Below are positions 61,913-64,000 of a stretch of DNA of 64,000 nucleotides, one piece after another. The DNA comes from Agromyces sp. G08B096 (lineage in GTDB: Bacteria; Actinomycetota; Actinomycetes; Actinomycetales; Microbacteriaceae). The stretch is from positions 558,001-622,000 of the forward strand of contig NZ_CP158374.1 of NCBI RefSeq assembly GCF_040267705.1, given 5' to 3'. The notes beneath the pieces are model-generated. The model was not told the origin of the DNA. It saw only the letters and a list, made by a program, of their open reading frames with translations, and did no database searches. The translations under genes and the position numbers were made by a program. Each line of letters starts with the position of its first letter. The first letter of the stretch is position 1.

Positions 61913-62134
61913 TCAGTCCGGCGGTGACGGCGCTCCGCCCGACAGCCCTCCGTCGGCGGACTCGTCGAGCGGCCGGTCATCCTCGCCCTGCCCGGTCCCT
62001 CCGCCGGTGTGCGGGGCGTCGGGCTGTCGCGACGGGTTGTCGGTCTGCTCCTCCGTCGTCGGGTCGGCGTCGGACCCGACACCGCTCGCACGGCCGTCCT
62101 GTCCGGGGTCGGGCACATCCTGGGGCATCGTCAT
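61913..62134 (-). CDS. Small disordered acidic protein
   Basis: 73 residues from the ATG at 62134 with GAGGGAGGAA upstream. Asp, Gly, Pro and Gln-rich throughout (SDADPTTEEQTDNPSRQPDA), no membrane or signal segment. Resembles the protein at 37481-37696 in composition, not in alignable sequence. Function unknown. Confidence 0.65.
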   Translation of the reverse strand: MTMPQDVPDPGQDGRASGVGSDADPTTEEQTDNPSRQPDAPHTGGGTGQGEDDRPLDESADGGLSGGAPSPPD

Positions 62135-62280
62135 GGTCGTTCCTCCCTCGATGACACGGCCGTCGCCGCGCCACCTGCACGATCCCTCGGCGTCCGCGCC
62201 CCCGTCAGGGGGTTGACGCGTCGCAGGTGGGTTCGAAGCCTTCGCGTCGGCGCCACAGTTATTCGACAGATGTAGAGTAG

Positions 62281-62401
62281 ACCCGTTACCAGACAACGGG
62301 GTCGACACCCCTCGCCGGCCGAGCGCCGGCCCGCCGATGCCGACCCGCCACGGGGCATCCGACCCGGATCCCCGTGAACCGACGAACGAAGGGTCAGCAC
62401 T
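62281..62401 (+). promoter_or_regulatory. Structured leader upstream of the SDR gene
   Basis: After a -10-like TAGAGT near 62273, the leader has CCCGTT/AACGGG (7-nt loop), a GCCGGC/GCCGGC pair and CACGGGG/CCCCGTG around the last 50 bases, before the ribosome-binding site AAGGG. It matches no riboswitch I know. Several stable hairpins in about 120 nt are unusual for this window, where most leaders are short or absent. Confidence 0.4.
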
Positions 62402-63142
62402 ATGGCACGCGTCCAAGACAAGGTCGCCCTCATCTCCGGCGGAGCCCGCGGCATGGGGGCATCCCACGCCCGCCTCCTCGTGCAGGAGGGCGCCAAGGTC
62501 GTGATCGGCGACCTGCTCGACGCCGAAGGCGAGGCGCTCGCCGCCGAGCTCGGCGAGAACGCCCGCTACGTCCACCTCGACGTCACCGATTTCGCGCAGT
62601 GGCAGGCGGCCGTGCAGGTCGCCGTCGACGAGTTCGGCGGTCTCGACATCCTCGTGAACAACGCGGGCATCGCGAACTTCGGCTCCATCGAGGAGTACAC
62701 GCTCGAGGCGTGGGACAAGATCATCCTCATCAACCTGACGGGCGTGTTCTACGGCATCAAGGCCGCGATCGAGCCGCTGAAGGCGTCGGGCAAGGGTTCG
62801 ATCATCAACGTCTCCTCGACCGCGGGCCTGCAGGGCTACGAGGCGCTGCCTGGCTACAACGCCGCGAAGTTCGGCGTGCGCGGGCTCACGAAGAACGCCG
62901 CGCTCGACCTCGGCAAGTACAACATCCGCGTCAACTCGGTGCACCCGGGCAGCATCCGCACCCCGATGACCGAGGGGCTCGACGCGAGCCAGAGCCACGT
63001 CGCGCTGCACCGGCAGGGCGAGCCCATCGAGCTGTCGAACCTCGTGCTCTTCCTCGCCAGCGACGAGTCGAGCTTCTCGACCGGCGCGGAGTTCGTCGCC
63101 GACGGCGGCGAGACCGCGGGCCTCGCGCACTACGCCGACTGA
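62402..63142 (+). CDS. SDR-family dehydrogenase (hydroxysteroid/glucose-dehydrogenase-like)
   Basis: 246 residues. The cofactor motif SGGARGMGASHARLL (Gly-rich loop, about residues 12-26), NNAG (NAD-binding stretch ILVNNAGIANF), catalytic Ser in INVSSTAG and Tyr/Lys in YNAAKFG are all present. It is closest in style to 3-alpha/20-beta-hydroxysteroid dehydrogenases. The NAD/NADP preference is not certain. A terminator hairpin follows. Confidence 0.92.
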   Translation: MARVQDKVALISGGARGMGASHARLLVQEGAKVVIGDLLDAEGEALAAELGENARYVHLDVTDFAQWQAAVQVAVDEFGGLDILVNNAGIANFGSIEEYTLEAWDKIILINLTGVFYGIKAAIEPLKASGKGSIINVSSTAGLQGYEALPGYNAAKFGVRGLTKNAALDLGKYNIRVNSVHPGSIRTPMTEGLDASQSHVALHRQGEPIELSNLVLFLASDESSFSTGAEFVADGGETAGLAHYAD

Positions 63143-63157
63143 GGCGCGCGAACGCAG

Positions 63158-63193
63158 ACGAGCGGATGCCTCGGGCCCGGGGCATCCGCTCGT
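63158..63193. terminator. Hairpin terminator with GGATGCC stem
   Basis: ACGAGCGGATGCC (63158-63170), 10-nt loop, GGCATCCGCTCGT (63181-63193): perfect 13-bp stem after the SDR gene, followed by TCTGTC. The stem contains the inverted GGATGCC pair. Confidence 0.8.
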
Positions 63194-63260
63194 TCTGTCA
63201 GTGCGCTAGGGTCGAGCCGCCGACCCGGCCCTTCCGCCCCCACCCTGAGGAGCCCGCCCC

Positions 63261-63626
63261 ATGACCGAGCTGATCCTGGCCGGACCCGACACGCAGACGG
63301 TGCCCGCCGTCATCGAGATCGCGAAGCGCCACGGCTACGAGGCGACGACGCCCGCGCCTGGCCGCATCAAGCTCGAGCGCGGCAGCATGACCAAGACGGT
63401 GTGGCTCGGCGCGATGGCCGGGAAGGGCTTCCACATCTCGTTCACCTTCGACATCGGCGTCGACCAGCACGGCAACACGTGGCTCCGCTTCGATCAAGAC
63501 GGCGCGCTCGGCGCGGTGAAGGGCGGCGCCATCGGCTACGCCAAGACGAAGAACGCGTACGCCGAGTTCGTCGAGACCGTGCGTCGCGAGACCGCCGAGC
63601 GCGGGATGCTCCTGGGTCAGCGCTAG
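63261..63626 (+). CDS. Small hypothetical protein
   Basis: 121 residues, ATG with GAGGAG upstream. A beta-alpha-beta fold is suggested (LILAGPDTQTVPAVIEIAKR, TTPAPGRIKLERGSMTKTVW, FHISFTFDIGVDQHGN). I do not recognise the family. No signal or membrane segment, and codon use matches the host. It stands alone between the SDR terminator and the TetR gene. Confidence 0.75.
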   Translation: MTELILAGPDTQTVPAVIEIAKRHGYEATTPAPGRIKLERGSMTKTVWLGAMAGKGFHISFTFDIGVDQHGNTWLRFDQDGALGAVKGGAIGYAKTKNAYAEFVETVRRETAERGMLLGQR

Positions 63627-63701
63627 CGCGCGGCGCAGCGCGATGGCCCGGGCGAGGCATCCGCTCGGCCGTTCCCGAGGTCGGCTCGCTACCCTGATCG
63701 G

Positions 63702-64000
63702 ATGACGCTCGACGCCCGCCAGCTCCGCACGCGCGCCGCGCTCGGCGAGGCGCTCGTGCGACTGCTCGAGCGCAAGCGCCTCGACGACATCTCGGTCGCC
63801 GAGCTCTGCCGCGAGGCCGGCGTGCATCGCACGACGTTCTACGGGCACTTCGACTCGGTGGCCGGCTTCGCGCTCGCCGAGTTCAGCCAGGGCATCGACC
63901 GCATCGCCGAGGTCGACGTCGAGCCGGGCGCCGAGAGTCCGGCGGACATCGCGCAGCGGTACCTGGCGTCGATGCGCGAGATCCTCCTGCACGTCGCCGA
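63702..64000 (+). CDS. TetR-family regulator (truncated by window edge)
   Basis: The first 99 codons, running off the right edge. The HTH is RLDDISVAELCREAGVHRTT followed by FYGHFDSVAGFALAEF. TACCCT (63690-63695) lies six bases before the ATG, suggesting a leaderless transcript. The ligand-binding half is outside the window. Confidence 0.85.
   Translation, partial: MTLDARQLRTRAALGEALVRLLERKRLDDISVAELCREAGVHRTTFYGHFDSVAGFALAEFSQGIDRIAEVDVEPGAESPADIAQRYLASMREILLHVA

Noticed and set aside
62135..62280. Known riboswitch upstream of the SDR gene
   Set aside because: The stems do not match any conserved riboswitch core I know.
1..64000. tRNA, rRNA, CRISPR arrays, IS elements, integrases, phage genes
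   Set aside because: None were recognised by reading both strands; the lower-GC insert has no transposase or attachment-type repeat that I could find.

Overview
The window looks like chromosomal DNA of a high-GC actinobacterium, most probably a member of Microbacteriaceae (Agromyces/Microbacterium-like). The reasons are very high GC in coding sequence, many GTG starts, leaderless promoters (TAnnnT followed 6-7 nt later by ATG/GTG), and the word GGATGCC/GGCATCC scattered densely through genes and terminators. No tRNA, rRNA, CRISPR array, insertion sequence or prophage was seen.

The first 28 kb is a chain of plant-polysaccharide utilisation loci. (1) 1-9.3 kb holds a LacI regulator (cut by the window edge), a GH106-like glycosidase, a CUT1 sugar ABC transporter without ATPase, a ROK kinase and a divergently placed secreted GH28-like enzyme. 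Three copies of the operator GTGAATCGATTCAC tie these together. (2) 10.2-19.5 kb holds an MFS transporter plus GH2 enzyme, a second ABC transporter operon (with a DUF2804 protein and a small unknown) and a second LacI regulator, linked by operators of the form TTKCAACGTKGMAA. (3) 19.4-28 kb holds a CE7-type esterase, a DeoR regulator, and a five-gene operon: two permeases, a Tat-type lipoprotein binding protein, an FAD oxidoreductase and a LacI-like protein that has no DNA-binding domain. None of the three ABC systems carries an ATPase, so a shared MsiK-type ATPase elsewhere is implied.

28-32.5 kb is a three-gene operon: a cystine/dicarboxylate-type symporter, a membrane-anchored FN3 protein with an N-terminal CxxC, and a sortase-type (LADTG) surface protein with two thioredoxin-like repeats. 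I read it as a candidate extracellular thiol-redox/uptake module. 32.9-37.7 kb carries an HD-domain protein with a long disordered N-terminal part, small enzymes (PPOX-type, DHFR-like, alpha/beta hydrolase), a manganese catalase and an acidic small protein. 37.9-43.3 kb has a large secreted modular protein, a DeoR regulator, an M23 peptidase and a DUF2243/CtaG pair.

43.3-50.3 kb contains a secreted coiled-coil protein, an ArsR-type regulator with its SRPBCC partner, a DUF2510 membrane protein, an orphan cytochrome b that appears to lack both high-potential heme ligands, a cytoplasmic TPM-tail protein and a PH-domain protein. 50.5-53 kb is a lower-GC insert: a small conserved protein, a MazG-like pyrophosphohydrolase and an overlapping GIY-YIG nuclease/DUF2075 helicase fusion. 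This is the best candidate for a defence-type system in the window. A G5/excalibur protein and a short paralog of the TPM-tail protein follow.

54.8-64 kb is ordinary housekeeping and accessory content: a hydroxyacid dehydrogenase, a MarR-GNAT regulator under a 40-bp inverted repeat, a membrane protein, a two-component system, a YCII protein, an alpha/beta hydrolase, a GlxA-type AraC regulator, a small disordered protein, an SDR dehydrogenase, a small unknown and the start of a TetR regulator.
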